Assembly: GCF_004217045.1 (NCBI RefSeq)
Contig: NZ_SGXM01000001.1
Location: 310,001-374,000, forward strand
From: Cupriavidus agavae
Lineage (GTDB): Bacteria > Pseudomonadota > Gammaproteobacteria > Burkholderiales > Burkholderiaceae
Reading direction: 5' to 3'
Length of the DNA: 64,000 nt
Shown here: positions 19,649 through 28,945 of the stretch, in pieces
How the letters are laid out: every line of letters starts with the position of its first letter
Position numbering within the stretch: the stretch's first letter is position 1
Translations under genes and position numbers: made by a program
The notes under the pieces: generated by a model
What the model was told of the DNA's origin: nothing
The model's input: the letters and a program-made list of their open reading frames with translations, nothing else
Databases searched by the model: none

Positions 19649-19742
19649 GGGTGTCTCCCCCTTTTCTAATGCGCCGGCTAGTTTATCTGTAACAAATTCC
19701 CGGGGGGCTAGGGGATTGTCCTAGAAGGCTTGGTGGTTTGTT

Positions 19743-19768
19743 CCCCTCTGCCGCGTGCGGGAGAGGGG
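19743..19768. repeat. Palindromic intergenic repeat, copy 2
   Basis: Arms CCCCTCTGCCGC and GCGGGAGAGGGG (one mismatch, 2-nt spacer) between dctQ and the argH terminator. Related to the copies at 8962 and 21351. Confidence 0.8.
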
Positions 19769-19800
19769 CCAGGGGAGAAAGCCGGGGATGCCCCAGATAC

Positions 19801-19837
19801 AAAAAAGCCGCTGGCCTGTCGGCGCAGCGGCTTTTTT
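19801..19837. terminator. Rho-independent terminator after argH (works in both directions by sequence)
   Basis: Stem GCCGCTG / CAGCGGC with an 11-nt loop, flanked by six A on the left and six T on the right. On the minus strand it lies about 34 nt after the argH stop. Confidence 0.88.
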
Positions 19838-19870
19838 ACGACGCAGTCTTACGGAAAACTTACAGTTCGG

Positions 19871-21280
19871 TCACAGCGTCTTGCGGGCGGCGGCGATGGC
19901 GGCGCGGACCTGGTCCGGCGCGGTGCCGCCGATGTGGTTGCGCGAGGCCACGGAGCCTTCGAGCGTCAGCACCGTGTGCACGTCGTCGCCGATCAGCGCG
20001 GCCTTGTCGCCCAGCCCCGACACCTCACGCAGCTCGGCCACGGTCAGGTCGGCCAGGTCGCAGCGGCGGTCGTCGCAGGCGCGCACGGCGTGGGCCACGG
20101 CTTCGTGGGCGTCACGGAACGGCAGGCCGCGCTTGACCAGGTAGTCGGCCAGGTCAGTCGCGGTGGCGTAGCCCTGCAGCGCGGCGGCGCGCATGGCGTC
20201 CGGCTTGACGCTGATGCCCGGCACCATGTCGGCAAAGATCCGCAGCGTGTCGACGATGGTGTCCACGGTGTCGAACAGCGGTTCCTTGTCTTCCTGGTTG
20301 TCCTTGTTGTAGGCCAGCGGCTGGCCCTTCATCAGCACCAGCAGGCCGCTCAGGTGGCCGAACACCCGGCCGGTCTTGCCGCGTGCCAGTTCGGGCACGT
20401 CAGGGTTCTTCTTCTGCGGCATGATCGAGCTGCCCGTGCAGAAGCGGTCGGCGATGTCGATGAAGCCGACGCGCGGGCTCATCCAGATCACCAGTTCCTC
20501 GGAGAAGCGCGAGACGTGCGTCATCACCAGCGACGCGGCGGCCACGAATTCGATGGCGAAGTCGCGGTCGGACACGGCGTCGAGCGAGTTGCGGCACACG
20601 CCGTCGAAGCCCAGCTGCGCGGCCACGAACTCGCGGTCGATCGGGTAGCTCGTGCCGGCCAGCGCGGCGGCGCCCAGCGGCAGGCGGTTCACGCGGCGGC
20701 GGCAGTCGGCCATGCGCTCGGCGTCGCGCGTGAACATTTCCACGTAGGCCATCAGGTGGTGGCCGAACGTCACCGGCTGGGCCACCTGCAGGTGGGTGAA
20801 GCCGGGCAGGATCGTGTCGGCGTTCTTGTCCGCCAGATCCATCAGCGCGCCACGCAGGTCGCCCAGCAGGCCGATGATGTTGTCGATTTCGCTGCGCAGC
20901 CAGAGCCGGATGTCCGTGGCCACCTGGTCGTTACGCGAACGGCCGGTATGCAGGCGCTTGCCGGCGTCGCCGACCAGCGCGGTCAGGCGGGCTTCGATGT
21001 TCAGGTGGACGTCTTCGAGATCCAGCTTCCATTCGAACTGGCCAGCCTCGATCTCGCCACGGATCTGCGTCATGCCGCGCTCGATCTCGGCGCGGTCGGC
21101 CTCGGCGATGATGCCCTGCTTCGCCAGCATGGCCGCGTGGGCCAGCGAGCCCTGGATGTCGAACAGCGCCAGACGCTTGTCGAAGAACACCGACGCGGTG
21201 TAGCGCTTCACCAGATCGGACATCGGTTCGGAGAAGCGGGCGGACCAGGCTTCGCCTTTCTTGGCAAGTTGGGAGGTCAT
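19871..21280 (-). CDS. argH: Argininosuccinate lyase
   Basis: Splits argininosuccinate into arginine and fumarate, the last step of arginine synthesis. The 469-residue product carries the fumarase/aspartase superfamily signature [12 protein letters not shown] (about 290-301), with the catalytic Ser in the mobile loop. It also has [14 protein letters not shown] (about 112-125) and TSYPIDREF. Length is normal for the family. No strong ribosome site is seen before the ATG at 21280. It is transcribed alone on the minus strand, with palindromic repeats on both sides and a terminator downstream. Confidence 0.97.
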   Translation of the reverse strand: MTSQLAKKGEAWSARFSEPMSDLVKRYTASVFFDKRLALFDIQGSLAHAAMLAKQGIIAEADRAEIERGMTQIRGEIEAGQFEWKLDLEDVHLNIEARLTALVGDAGKRLHTGRSRNDQVATDIRLWLRSEIDNIIGLLGDLRGALMDLADKNADTILPGFTHLQVAQPVTFGHHLMAYVEMFTRDAERMADCRRRVNRLPLGAAALAGTSYPIDREFVAAQLGFDGVCRNSLDAVSDRDFAIEFVAAASLVMTHVSRFSEELVIWMSPRVGFIDIADRFCTGSSIMPQKKNPDVPELARGKTGRVFGHLSGLLVLMKGQPLAYNKDNQEDKEPLFDTVDTIVDTLRIFADMVPGISVKPDAMRAAALQGYATATDLADYLVKRGLPFRDAHEAVAHAVRACDDRRCDLADLTVAELREVSGLGDKAALIGDDVHTVLTLEGSVASRNHIGGTAPDQVRAAIAAARKTL

Positions 21281-21350
21281 GACTGAGGCAGGGCGGAAAA
21301 TCGGAAACGGCGATTATATCGCTTGGCGGACATATCAAATGCCGCAAGAT

Positions 21351-21385
21351 GGTTCCCCTCTCCCGCAAGGCGGGAGAGGGGAACC
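21351..21385. repeat. Palindromic intergenic repeat, copy 3
   Basis: Perfect 16-bp inverted repeat (GGTTCCCCTCTCCCGC / GCGGGAGAGGGGAACC, 3-nt loop) between argH and ppc. It is the longest of the three related copies in this window. Confidence 0.85.
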
Positions 21386-21410
21386 AAATCAGGGGAAAGA
21401 GCACACGGCG

Positions 21411-24400
21411 TCACCCGCTGTTCCGCAACCCCGCCGCCACCCCGTTGATCGTCAAGTGAATCCCACGCCGCACGCGTACGTCGTCGGCGTCCTTGCCGGC
21501 CCGGTAGCGCTTGAGCAGTTCCACCTGCAGGTGGTTCAGCGGATCGAGGTACGCGAAGCGGTTCTTGATCGACCGCGCCAGCAGCGGATTCTCTGCCAGG
21601 CGCTCGGTACGGCCGGTGATCAGGCCGAGCATGTCGCAGGTCAGGTGCCATTCGGCGCTGATGCGCGAGAAGACCGTCTTGCGCAGCGCGGCGTCCTCGC
21701 ACAGGCCGGCGTAGCGCGACGCCACGGCCAGGTCGGTCTTGGCCAGCACCATGTCCATGTTCGACAGCAGCGTGCGGAAGAACGGCCACGTCTTGACCAT
21801 GCGCTTGAGCGTGGCGATTGCCGCCTTGCGCGCCTTGTCGTCGGGCGTGTCGTCGAGCATGGCCTGCACGGCGCTGCCGAAGCCGTACCAGCCCGGCAGC
21901 AGCAGGCGGCACTGGCCCCACGAGAAGCCCCACGGAATGGCGCGCAGATCCTCGATCTTGCGGTTCTTCTTGTCCATCAGCTTGCGCGAAGCGGGCCGCG
22001 ATCCCAGGTTCAGGTCGGCAATTTCCGTGATCGGCGTGGTGGCGAAGAAGTAGTCCTTGAAGCCCGGCGTGTCGTAGACCAGGTGGCGGTAGCTCGTGAA
22101 AGCGCGGTCCGAGAGCTGCTGCATGATGGCCTCGAAGCCCTCCAGCCCGGCTGGCGCGTTCTGCGTGGGCAGCAGCGACGCCTCCAGCGTGGCCGCGATC
22201 ACGGTCTCCAGGTTGCGGCGCCCGATCTCGGCATTGGCGAATTTACTATTGATGATCTCGCCCTGCTCGGTCAGCCGGATCTGGCCGTTCACGGTGCCCG
22301 GCGGCTGCGACAGGATGGCCTCGTAGGTGGGGCCACCGCCCCGGCCCACGGTGCCGCCGCGGCCATGGAACAGGCGCAGCTTGACGCGGCGGGCATCGAA
22401 CAGCTTCACCAGCGCCAGTTCGGCCTTGTACAGCTCCCAGTTCGACGTCAGGAAGCCGCCGTCCTTGTTCGAATCCGAGTAGCCGAGCATCACTTCCTGC
22501 TCGACGCCATGGTGTCTGATCACCGAATCGAAGCCCGGCAGGTCCAGCAGCGATTCCATGATGCCGGCGGCGTTGCGCAGATCCTCGATGGTTTCGAACA
22601 GCGGAATGACCATCAGCTCCATGCGCGCCGGGTCGGTCTTGCTGCCCAGCGTGCCGCGCAGCATGCCGGCCTCCTTCTGCAGCAGCATGACTTCTACCAG
22701 ATCCGACAGCGTCTCGGTGTGCGAGATGATGTAGTTGCGCGCCACGCGGTTGCCGTAGCGGGCGCGCAGGTCGCGCGCCATGCGGAAAATGGCCAGTTCG
22801 TTGCGCGTCTGCTCCGAATAGTCGTGCCACGGCAGCGTCAGCAGGCGCGGCTGGCGCAGCTCGGCCAGCAGCAGTTCCAGCTTCTTCGCCTCGGGCAGCG
22901 CCGCGTAGTCGCGTGCGATGCCGGCGGCCTGGAACAGCTCGGCAATCACGGCCTCGTGGACGTCCGACACCTGGCGCATGTCCACCGAGGCCAGATGGAA
23001 GCCGAAGATGGCGATGGCGCGGATCAGCGCGTCGATCCGGCCGCGCGCCAGCGATTCGCCGTGGTGCGAGCGCAGCGAATCGACCACGATCTGCACGTCG
23101 GCGGCAAATGCCTCGGCATTGTCATAGGCCGCCACGTCGGCTACCGGGTGGCGCTGGGCCACGTGGCCAGTCAGGTTCGCGGTGGTCGCGGCCAGCCGCG
23201 CGTAGATGCCGATCAGCGCGCGCCGGTAGGGCTCGTCGGCGCGATGCTCGGAATGGTCGGGCGAGGCCTCGGCCAGCGCCAGCAGTTCGGGGCTGGCATC
23301 GACCATCAGCGACGACAACGGCAATTCGGCGCCCAGCGCGTGCACCTCGTCCAGATACCACTGCATGATCAGCGTCGACTGGTGCCGCGCGGCATACTCC
23401 AGTGTCTCAGCCGTCACATTGGGATTGCCGTCGCGGTCGCCGCCGATCCAGGAGCCCATCTGCAGGAACGGCGCCAGCGGGGCGGGCGTGCTACCGGCCT
23501 TGCTCTTGCGCGGAAATACCGCGGCAATGTCTTCCTCCAGGTCGGCCATCAGGCGCGGAATGCCATGCAGGAAGGTGGTGCGGTAATAGGAAAGCGCGTT
23601 CTCGATCTCATCGACCACCATCAGGCGCGTATTGCGCAGCATCCGGGTCTGCCAGAGCGTGGTCACGCGGGCGCGCAACTGGGCCGTGTTGTGGTCGCGT
23701 TCGCGGGCAGTCATCGGCAGGTCGCGCTCGGCCAGCAGGCGCGCGATCTCGCGTTCGGCGTCGAGAATCGACTTGCGCTGGACTTCGGTCGGGTGCGCGG
23801 TGAGTACCGGCATGATCAGCGAGTTGTCGAGGAAGTCGCGCAACTGCTTGCCGGTCACGCCGGCCGCATCGATAGCTTCCAGCGCACGGGCCAGGCTGCC
23901 CGGCTGGGGCGGCGAGCCGGCCAGCGCGTGGACGCGGCGGCGGCGGTTGTGGTGCTGATCCTCGGCGATGTTCGCCAGATGCGAGAAGTAGCTGAAGGCG
24001 CGCACGACCGAGTTGGTCTGGTCGCGCGACAGGCGCTTGAGCAGGCGGTCCAGTTCGGCGCCGGCGGCTCGGTCGTTCTCGCGGCGGAAGCGCACGGCGG
24101 TCTGGCGGATCGTTTCCACCAGTTCGAAAGCGGCCTCGCCCTCCTGCTCGCGCACCGCGTCGCCGAGCAGGCGGCCCAGGAAGCGGATGTCGTCACGCAG
24201 CGGCAGGTCCTTGTCGGCGGCGCGGCGGGCGGGGGCGGCAGGCGTGACGGTGTTGCCGTCGGGCGTCACCACGGCCAGCGCAGGCCGGGCAGGCGCCTTG
24301 CGGGCGGGGGATTTCGGGGTCCGGGGCGCGGTGGCCGGGTTGACTGCGGGGGTGTCATGCGCGTCATGCTGGCCTGAGGCTGGCGTAACTGACTTGCGGC

Positions 24401-24446
24401 CGGTGGAACGGGATCGGCCGGTGGGGCGCGCAGCAGGCTGCGTCAT
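21411..24446 (-). CDS. ppc: Phosphoenolpyruvate carboxylase
   Basis: Adds bicarbonate to phosphoenolpyruvate to make oxaloacetate, refilling the TCA cycle. The 1011-residue product contains the catalytic-His signature [13 protein letters not shown] (about 228), [16 protein letters not shown] (about 651) and the mobile-loop [14 protein letters not shown] (about 680), and ends in LRNSG. About 80 residues rich in Ala, Pro, Arg and Lys precede the conserved domain, an extension absent from the Escherichia enzyme (883 residues). ATG at 24446 with GAGGAG upstream is preferred over the adjacent in-frame TTG. A minus-strand TATATA just upstream may be part of its promoter. Confidence 0.97.
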   Translation of the reverse strand: MTQPAARPTGRSRSTGRKSVTPASGQHDAHDTPAVNPATAPRTPKSPARKAPARPALAVVTPDGNTVTPAAPARRAADKDLPLRDDIRFLGRLLGDAVREQEGEAAFELVETIRQTAVRFRRENDRAAGAELDRLLKRLSRDQTNSVVRAFSYFSHLANIAEDQHHNRRRRVHALAGSPPQPGSLARALEAIDAAGVTGKQLRDFLDNSLIMPVLTAHPTEVQRKSILDAEREIARLLAERDLPMTARERDHNTAQLRARVTTLWQTRMLRNTRLMVVDEIENALSYYRTTFLHGIPRLMADLEEDIAAVFPRKSKAGSTPAPLAPFLQMGSWIGGDRDGNPNVTAETLEYAARHQSTLIMQWYLDEVHALGAELPLSSLMVDASPELLALAEASPDHSEHRADEPYRRALIGIYARLAATTANLTGHVAQRHPVADVAAYDNAEAFAADVQIVVDSLRSHHGESLARGRIDALIRAIAIFGFHLASVDMRQVSDVHEAVIAELFQAAGIARDYAALPEAKKLELLLAELRQPRLLTLPWHDYSEQTRNELAIFRMARDLRARYGNRVARNYIISHTETLSDLVEVMLLQKEAGMLRGTLGSKTDPARMELMVIPLFETIEDLRNAAGIMESLLDLPGFDSVIRHHGVEQEVMLGYSDSNKDGGFLTSNWELYKAELALVKLFDARRVKLRLFHGRGGTVGRGGGPTYEAILSQPPGTVNGQIRLTEQGEIINSKFANAEIGRRNLETVIAATLEASLLPTQNAPAGLEGFEAIMQQLSDRAFTSYRHLVYDTPGFKDYFFATTPITEIADLNLGSRPASRKLMDKKNRKIEDLRAIPWGFSWGQCRLLLPGWYGFGSAVQAMLDDTPDDKARKAAIATLKRMVKTWPFFRTLLSNMDMVLAKTDLAVASRYAGLCEDAALRKTVFSRISAEWHLTCDMLGLITGRTERLAENPLLARSIKNRFAYLDPLNHLQVELLKRYRAGKDADDVRVRRGIHLTINGVAAGLRNSG

Positions 24447-24595
24447 CAACTATCTCCTCGTGTCACTACGTTATATAGACGGTATCGAACGCCGGGCTGG
24501 AATTCCCGGTTTCGACCGGCGTCAACTCCCGGCCGGAAACGTCACTTCGGGACGCTCCATCCGGCCAGTCGGGCGCCGGTCCGGCAGGGGGTGCG

Positions 24596-24604
24596 TGCTA
24601 ACAT
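24596..24604 (+). promoter_or_regulatory. Extended -10 element immediately before hemC
   Basis: TGCTAACAT is an extended -10 whose expected start of transcription, 6-7 nt downstream, falls at the hemC ATG (24611). There is no Shine-Dalgarno sequence between them, which points to a leaderless or very short-leader transcript. Confidence 0.45.
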
Positions 24605-24610
24605 GCGCGC

Positions 24611-25624
24611 ATGCAAGCACCCGCCAATTCACCCTTGACCTCTGCGTCTTCTTCGTCCGCTGCAGCCGTGGCGCGCAGCACACCGTCCAGACTCGTCATC
24701 GCGTCGCGCGAAAGCCGGCTAGCGATGTGGCAGGCTGAACATGTGCGTGCTGCGTTGCAACAATACTATCCCGCGTGCGATGTGTCCATTATGGGAATGA
24801 CGACAAGGGGTGATCAGATTCTCGACAGGACCTTGTCGAAAGTCGGCGGCAAGGGCCTGTTTGTCAAGGAACTCGAGGTGGCGATGGCCGAGGGCCGCGC
24901 CGATCTGGCCGTCCACTCGCTCAAGGACGTGCCGATGGAACTGCCCGAAGGCTTCGCGCTCGCGGCGGTGATGGAGCGGGAAGACCCGCGCGACGCGCTG
25001 GTCTCGGCGCAGTTCGGCTCGCTGGAGGAGATGCCTGCGGGCACCGTGGTCGGCACGTCGAGCCTGCGCCGCGAGGCCGCGCTGCGCTGCCGGTTCCCCC
25101 ATCTGGTGATCAAGCCGCTGCGGGGCAACCTCGACACCCGGCTCGGCAAGCTCGACCGCGGCGAGTACGGCGCCATCATCCTGGCCGCCGCCGGCCTGAA
25201 GCGCCTGGGCCTGGGCGACCGTATCCGCGCGCTGATCGGCGCCGAGACCTCGCTCCCGGCCGCAGGGCAGGGCGCGCTTGGTATCGAAATTCCCGCCAAC
25301 CGTCCCGAACTGGCCGAATGGCTGGCCCCGTTGAACCACCTTCCCACGTTGCTGGCCGTGTCCGCCGAGCGCATGGTGTCGCGCCGCCTCGGCGGCTCGT
25401 GCCAGGTGCCGCTGGCCGCCCACGCGCGCTGGCAGGATGCCACGCTGCGCCTCGACGCCTTCGTGGCGCTGCCCGATGGCACGCGCCAGGTGCACGCGGA
25501 ATCCGCCGGGTCGGTGGACTCGCTGGCCGGTGCCGAGGCACTTGGCTCGGCCGTGGCCGACGACCTGCTCGCCCAGGGTGCCGACGCCGTGCTGGCCGCG
25601 CTGGCCACGGCCGGGCCTGCCTGA
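24611..25624 (+). CDS. hemC: Porphobilinogen deaminase (hydroxymethylbilane synthase)
   Basis: Polymerises four porphobilinogens into hydroxymethylbilane. The 337-residue product has the family core from [20 protein letters not shown] (about 27-46), the substrate-site segments KGLFVKELE and [11 protein letters not shown], and the dipyrromethane-cofactor cysteine in [14 protein letters not shown] near residue 262. The first 26 residues are Ser/Ala-rich and not conserved; a GTG at 24668 would start just before the core and is an alternative. First gene of hemC-hemDX-hemY, with 10 nt to the next gene. Confidence 0.96.
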   Translation: MQAPANSPLTSASSSSAAAVARSTPSRLVIASRESRLAMWQAEHVRAALQQYYPACDVSIMGMTTRGDQILDRTLSKVGGKGLFVKELEVAMAEGRADLAVHSLKDVPMELPEGFALAAVMEREDPRDALVSAQFGSLEEMPAGTVVGTSSLRREAALRCRFPHLVIKPLRGNLDTRLGKLDRGEYGAIILAAAGLKRLGLGDRIRALIGAETSLPAAGQGALGIEIPANRPELAEWLAPLNHLPTLLAVSAERMVSRRLGGSCQVPLAAHARWQDATLRLDAFVALPDGTRQVHAESAGSVDSLAGAEALGSAVADDLLAQGADAVLAALATAGPA

Positions 25625-25634
25625 GGACGCCCCG

Positions 25635-27743
25635 ATGCCTCGCCCGACCGTCGTCGTGACGCGACCCGCCGGGCAGTCCCGGCAACTGACCGAGGCGTTG
25701 CAGGCCGCCGGGCTGGACGTGCTCGGCTTTCCGTTGCTCGCCATCGGCCCCACGGCCGACGACACCGCGCTGCGCGACGCGCTGGCCCGGCTGGCCGACT
25801 ATGCGCTGGTGGTCTTCGTCAGCCCCAACGCGGTTTCGTTCGCTTTCGACGCGCTGGCGCAGGTCCAGCAGACCGCCGGCGCGGCCCAGTGGCCAGCCGG
25901 CGTGCCGGTGGCCGTGGTGGGGCCGTCGAGCGTGACGGCACTGGCCGAGCGCGGGGTGGCGCCGCCCACCCATCGCGTGATCGCCCCGGCCGGCGCGCAG
26001 CCTGACGCAGCGTCCGCCGACGAGGCCCCGCGTTTCGACTCCGAGGCGCTCTGGTCTGAACTGGACACCTCGCCCGGCGCCTTCGCCGGCCAGCGTGTGC
26101 TGATCATCCGTGGCAACGGCGGCCGGGACTGGCTCGGCGAGCGCCTGCGCGAAGCCGGCGCCACCGTGGAGGCCGTGGAGGCCTATAGCCGCACGCTGCC
26201 CGAGCCCAGCGCGATGCAGTGGCAGGCCGTGCGCGACAGCCTCCGGCCCGACGCGCCGCCGTATGGCTGGCTGCTGACCAGTTCCGAAGCGGTGCGCAAC
26301 CTCGACGCGCTGGCGCGCCTGCATCTGTCGCCCCAGGAACACGAACGCCTGAAGCAGGTGCAGTGCATTGCGCCCCATGCGAGAATTGCCGCGCAGGCCC
26401 AGGCGCTCGGTTTTGCACACGTGCTGCCTGCCGCGCCCGGCGATGCCGGGTTGCTGGCCGCGTGCACGCAGTGGGGCAATGCCCACGCCGGACCGGCCGC
26501 GCCGGCGCCCACGCTGGTGGCGCCCGCCGCGACGGTGCCGGATGCGCTGCCCCCCGTGCCCGTGCCGGCGCCTGCTGCCCCCGAACCAACCGGATCGCCA
26601 CGATCCACCACAACCAAGGCCGAACGCGTGACGCCAGACTCTACGTCCACCTCGTCCAGCAATGCCGCCTCGTCCGCCTCCGCGCAATCGGCGGGGATGC
26701 CGGGCGCCGCTGCCCATCCGATCCAGCCTCCGTCCCGCCGGATGTCGCCCTGGTGGCCGGTTGCCGTGCTGCTGGTGCTGGCCATTGCCGGCGGTTTCTG
26801 GTGGCTCCAGATGCGGGTCGAGCACCTGACCGAGGAGCTGGCGCGCCGCCAGCAGAGCAACGACGTGCTGGTGCAGGAGACGCGCGTGTTGTCGAAGAAC
26901 GCGCAGGACATCGTCAAGGAGCTGCAGGCCAAGGTGGGCGCGCTCGACGGCCAGGTGGTGGAGGCCCGCGACAAGCAGGCCGCGCTCGAACAGGTGTACC
27001 AGGACCTGATGCGCAACCGCGACGACTGGGAAATCGCCGAGATCCAGCAACTGCTGACCAACGCCGGCCAGCAACTGCAGCTCACCGGCAACATCCAGGT
27101 GGCGCTGGCCGCGCTGCAGAGCGCCGACGCGCGCCTGGCACGCGCCGACAAGCCCCAGTACAACCAGCTGCGCCGGGCACTGGCCCGCGACATCGCGCGC
27201 ATGAAAGCCGTGCCCGATACCGACCTGACCGGCGCCGCGATCAAGCTCGACGAGTCGATCAACCAGATCGACGCGCTGCCGCTGCTGTCCGGCGAGCACA
27301 TGCTCGACCGCACGCCGGGCGAGCGCCGCAACCCGGCGAAGGGCGCCTCGGCACCGGCTGCCGCGTCCGCGCCGGCCGGCGGCAACGTGCTGACGCGCAC
27401 CTGGGACTACGTCGTGGCGGAACTGGGCCACGTGATCCGCGTGCGCAAGGTGGACGACACCAATGCGCTGCTGTTGTCGGGCGACCAGGGCTGGTTCCTG
27501 CGCGAGAACGTCAAGCTGCGGCTGCTCAACGCGCGGCTGGCGCTGCTGTCGCGCAACGAGCCCGTCTTCCGCAACGACCTGGCCGCCGCGCAGGCGATGA
27601 TCGGGCGTTACTTCGATACGCGCTCGCGCCGTGTGCAGGGCGTGCTGACGCTGCTCAAGCAGTCGCAGGCCAGCGCGGTCACGGTCTCGCTGCCGACGAT
27701 GGCCGAAAGCCTTGGCGCGCTGCGGGCGCTGAAGAAGGAGTAA
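25635..27743 (+). CDS. hemDX: Fused uroporphyrinogen-III synthase HemD / membrane protein HemX
   Basis: Bifunctional-looking 702-residue protein. Residues 1 to about 265 are HemD (MPRPTVVVTRPAGQSRQL, VFVSPNAVSFAF, GNGGRDWL, LLTSSEAVRNL), which closes and rearranges hydroxymethylbilane to uroporphyrinogen III. A Pro/Ala/Ser/Thr linker (about 266-370) joins it to HemX: one membrane helix at about 372-392 (WWPVAVLLVLAIAGGFWWL), a coiled-coil stretch (about 395-460) and a HemX domain exposed to the periplasm. The start lies 10 nt after hemC. In enterobacteria these are separate genes; this fusion is known from Cupriavidus/Ralstonia annotation. HemX's exact role is unclear. Confidence 0.92.
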   Translation: MPRPTVVVTRPAGQSRQLTEALQAAGLDVLGFPLLAIGPTADDTALRDALARLADYALVVFVSPNAVSFAFDALAQVQQTAGAAQWPAGVPVAVVGPSSVTALAERGVAPPTHRVIAPAGAQPDAASADEAPRFDSEALWSELDTSPGAFAGQRVLIIRGNGGRDWLGERLREAGATVEAVEAYSRTLPEPSAMQWQAVRDSLRPDAPPYGWLLTSSEAVRNLDALARLHLSPQEHERLKQVQCIAPHARIAAQAQALGFAHVLPAAPGDAGLLAACTQWGNAHAGPAAPAPTLVAPAATVPDALPPVPVPAPAAPEPTGSPRSTTTKAERVTPDSTSTSSSNAASSASAQSAGMPGAAAHPIQPPSRRMSPWWPVAVLLVLAIAGGFWWLQMRVEHLTEELARRQQSNDVLVQETRVLSKNAQDIVKELQAKVGALDGQVVEARDKQAALEQVYQDLMRNRDDWEIAEIQQLLTNAGQQLQLTGNIQVALAALQSADARLARADKPQYNQLRRALARDIARMKAVPDTDLTGAAIKLDESINQIDALPLLSGEHMLDRTPGERRNPAKGASAPAAASAPAGGNVLTRTWDYVVAELGHVIRVRKVDDTNALLLSGDQGWFLRENVKLRLLNARLALLSRNEPVFRNDLAAAQAMIGRYFDTRSRRVQGVLTLLKQSQASAVTVSLPTMAESLGALRALKKE

Positions 27744-27747
27744 GCGC

Positions 27748-28938
27748 ATGCGACTCCTGTTCTGGGTGGCCGTACTTTTCGGCGGCGCGGTTGGGCTGGC
27801 ACTGTTCACGCAGTTCAACCAGAGCAACGTGGTGCTGTTCTACCCGCCGTACCGGGTGGAAATGTCGCTGAACCTGACGGTGGCGCTGCTGCTGCTGGTC
27901 TTCTTCGTGATCTGGACCATCATGTCGGCGTTCCGCCATCTGGCGGAAATGCCACGCCGCGCTGCCGCCTACCGCGAGCGCAGCCGCATGGGCAAGGCCC
28001 AGGCCGCGCTGCGCGAATCGATCGAGAACCTGTTCGCGGGCCGTTTCGCACGGGCCGAACGGGCCGCCAAGGAGGCCCAGGTCTGGCCCGAGCAGGCCCA
28101 GACCGCCGCGCTGGTGGGCGCCCGGGCCGCGCACCGGATGCAGGAATCGGGACGCCGCGACGCCTGGATGGCGCAGGTGACGGACCCCGAGCGCGAGCAG
28201 GCCCGGCTGGTCTCGATGGCCGAATTGCTGGTGGACGCCCGCGACGCCGAGGGCGCGCTGGAAACCATCGCCCAGTTGCAGGAGAAGGGCGGCCGGCAGA
28301 TCCACGTACAGCGCATCGCGCTGCGCGCGCACCAGCATCTGAAGAACTGGACCGAAGTGCTGCGGCTGGCGCGCTCGCTCGAAAAGCGCAACGCGCTGCA
28401 TCCGGTGCTGGCGCTGCGGCTCAAGCAGATGGCCGTGGAGGCAATGCTGGAGGAGCGCCGCCACGACGCCGAATCGCTCTACCACTTCTGGCGTTCGCTG
28501 TCGGCCGATGAGCGCCATGCGGTGCGCATCGCCGAGCAGGCCGCCCGCTACTTCTCGGCGCTGAACCGCCAGACCGAGGCGCGCCGCATCATCGAGGAAG
28601 CGCTCAAGGTCAATTGGGACAGCCGCCTGGTGCAGCGTTACGCCGACTGTGCCGAGCCCGGCCGCGCGCTGCCGCAGATCCAGCAGGCCGAGCGCTGGCT
28701 CGCCGATCATCCGAACGACGCGGACCTGTTCTACACGCTCGGGGTGCTGTGCCTCGGCGAGCAGCTATGGGGCAAGGCGCAGTCGAACTTCGAACGCTGC
28801 CTGAAGTACGCCGACCGCGACGCGCAGCGCCGCATTTGCGTGCGCGCGCATCTGGCGCTGGCGCGGCTGTTCGAGGAAACGGAGCGGCCGGAAGAGGCGC
28901 AGAAGCATTATCGGGAAAGTGCGATGCTGGCGGCTTGA
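27748..28938 (+). CDS. hemY: HemY-type TPR membrane protein
   Basis: Inner-membrane protein encoded with haem genes in many proteobacteria; proposed to organise late protohaem synthesis, but not an enzyme by sequence. The 396-residue product has two N-terminal membrane helices (about 3-22 and 42-62) and then a TPR-like helical domain, with repeats such as AERAAKEAQVWPEQAQTAAL and a C-terminal ALARLFEETERPEEAQKHY. AAGGAG just before the ATG overlaps the end of hemDX. This is unrelated to the protoporphyrinogen oxidase also called HemY in Bacillus. Converges with the photolyase gene, 7 nt apart. Confidence 0.93.
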   Translation: MRLLFWVAVLFGGAVGLALFTQFNQSNVVLFYPPYRVEMSLNLTVALLLLVFFVIWTIMSAFRHLAEMPRRAAAYRERSRMGKAQAALRESIENLFAGRFARAERAAKEAQVWPEQAQTAALVGARAAHRMQESGRRDAWMAQVTDPEREQARLVSMAELLVDARDAEGALETIAQLQEKGGRQIHVQRIALRAHQHLKNWTEVLRLARSLEKRNALHPVLALRLKQMAVEAMLEERRHDAESLYHFWRSLSADERHAVRIAEQAARYFSALNRQTEARRIIEEALKVNWDSRLVQRYADCAEPGRALPQIQQAERWLADHPNDADLFYTLGVLCLGEQLWGKAQSNFERCLKYADRDAQRRICVRAHLALARLFEETERPEEAQKHYRESAMLAA

Positions 28939-28945
28939 GCCAGCG

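Noticed and set aside
21261-24377. Open frame of 1038 codons opposite ppc (plus strand)
   Set aside because: Exact shadow of ppc with Gln/His/Arg/Ala-rich translation and no start signals.
27748-28938. HemY as protoporphyrinogen oxidase
   Set aside because: No FAD-binding motif; it has two membrane helices and TPR-like repeats.
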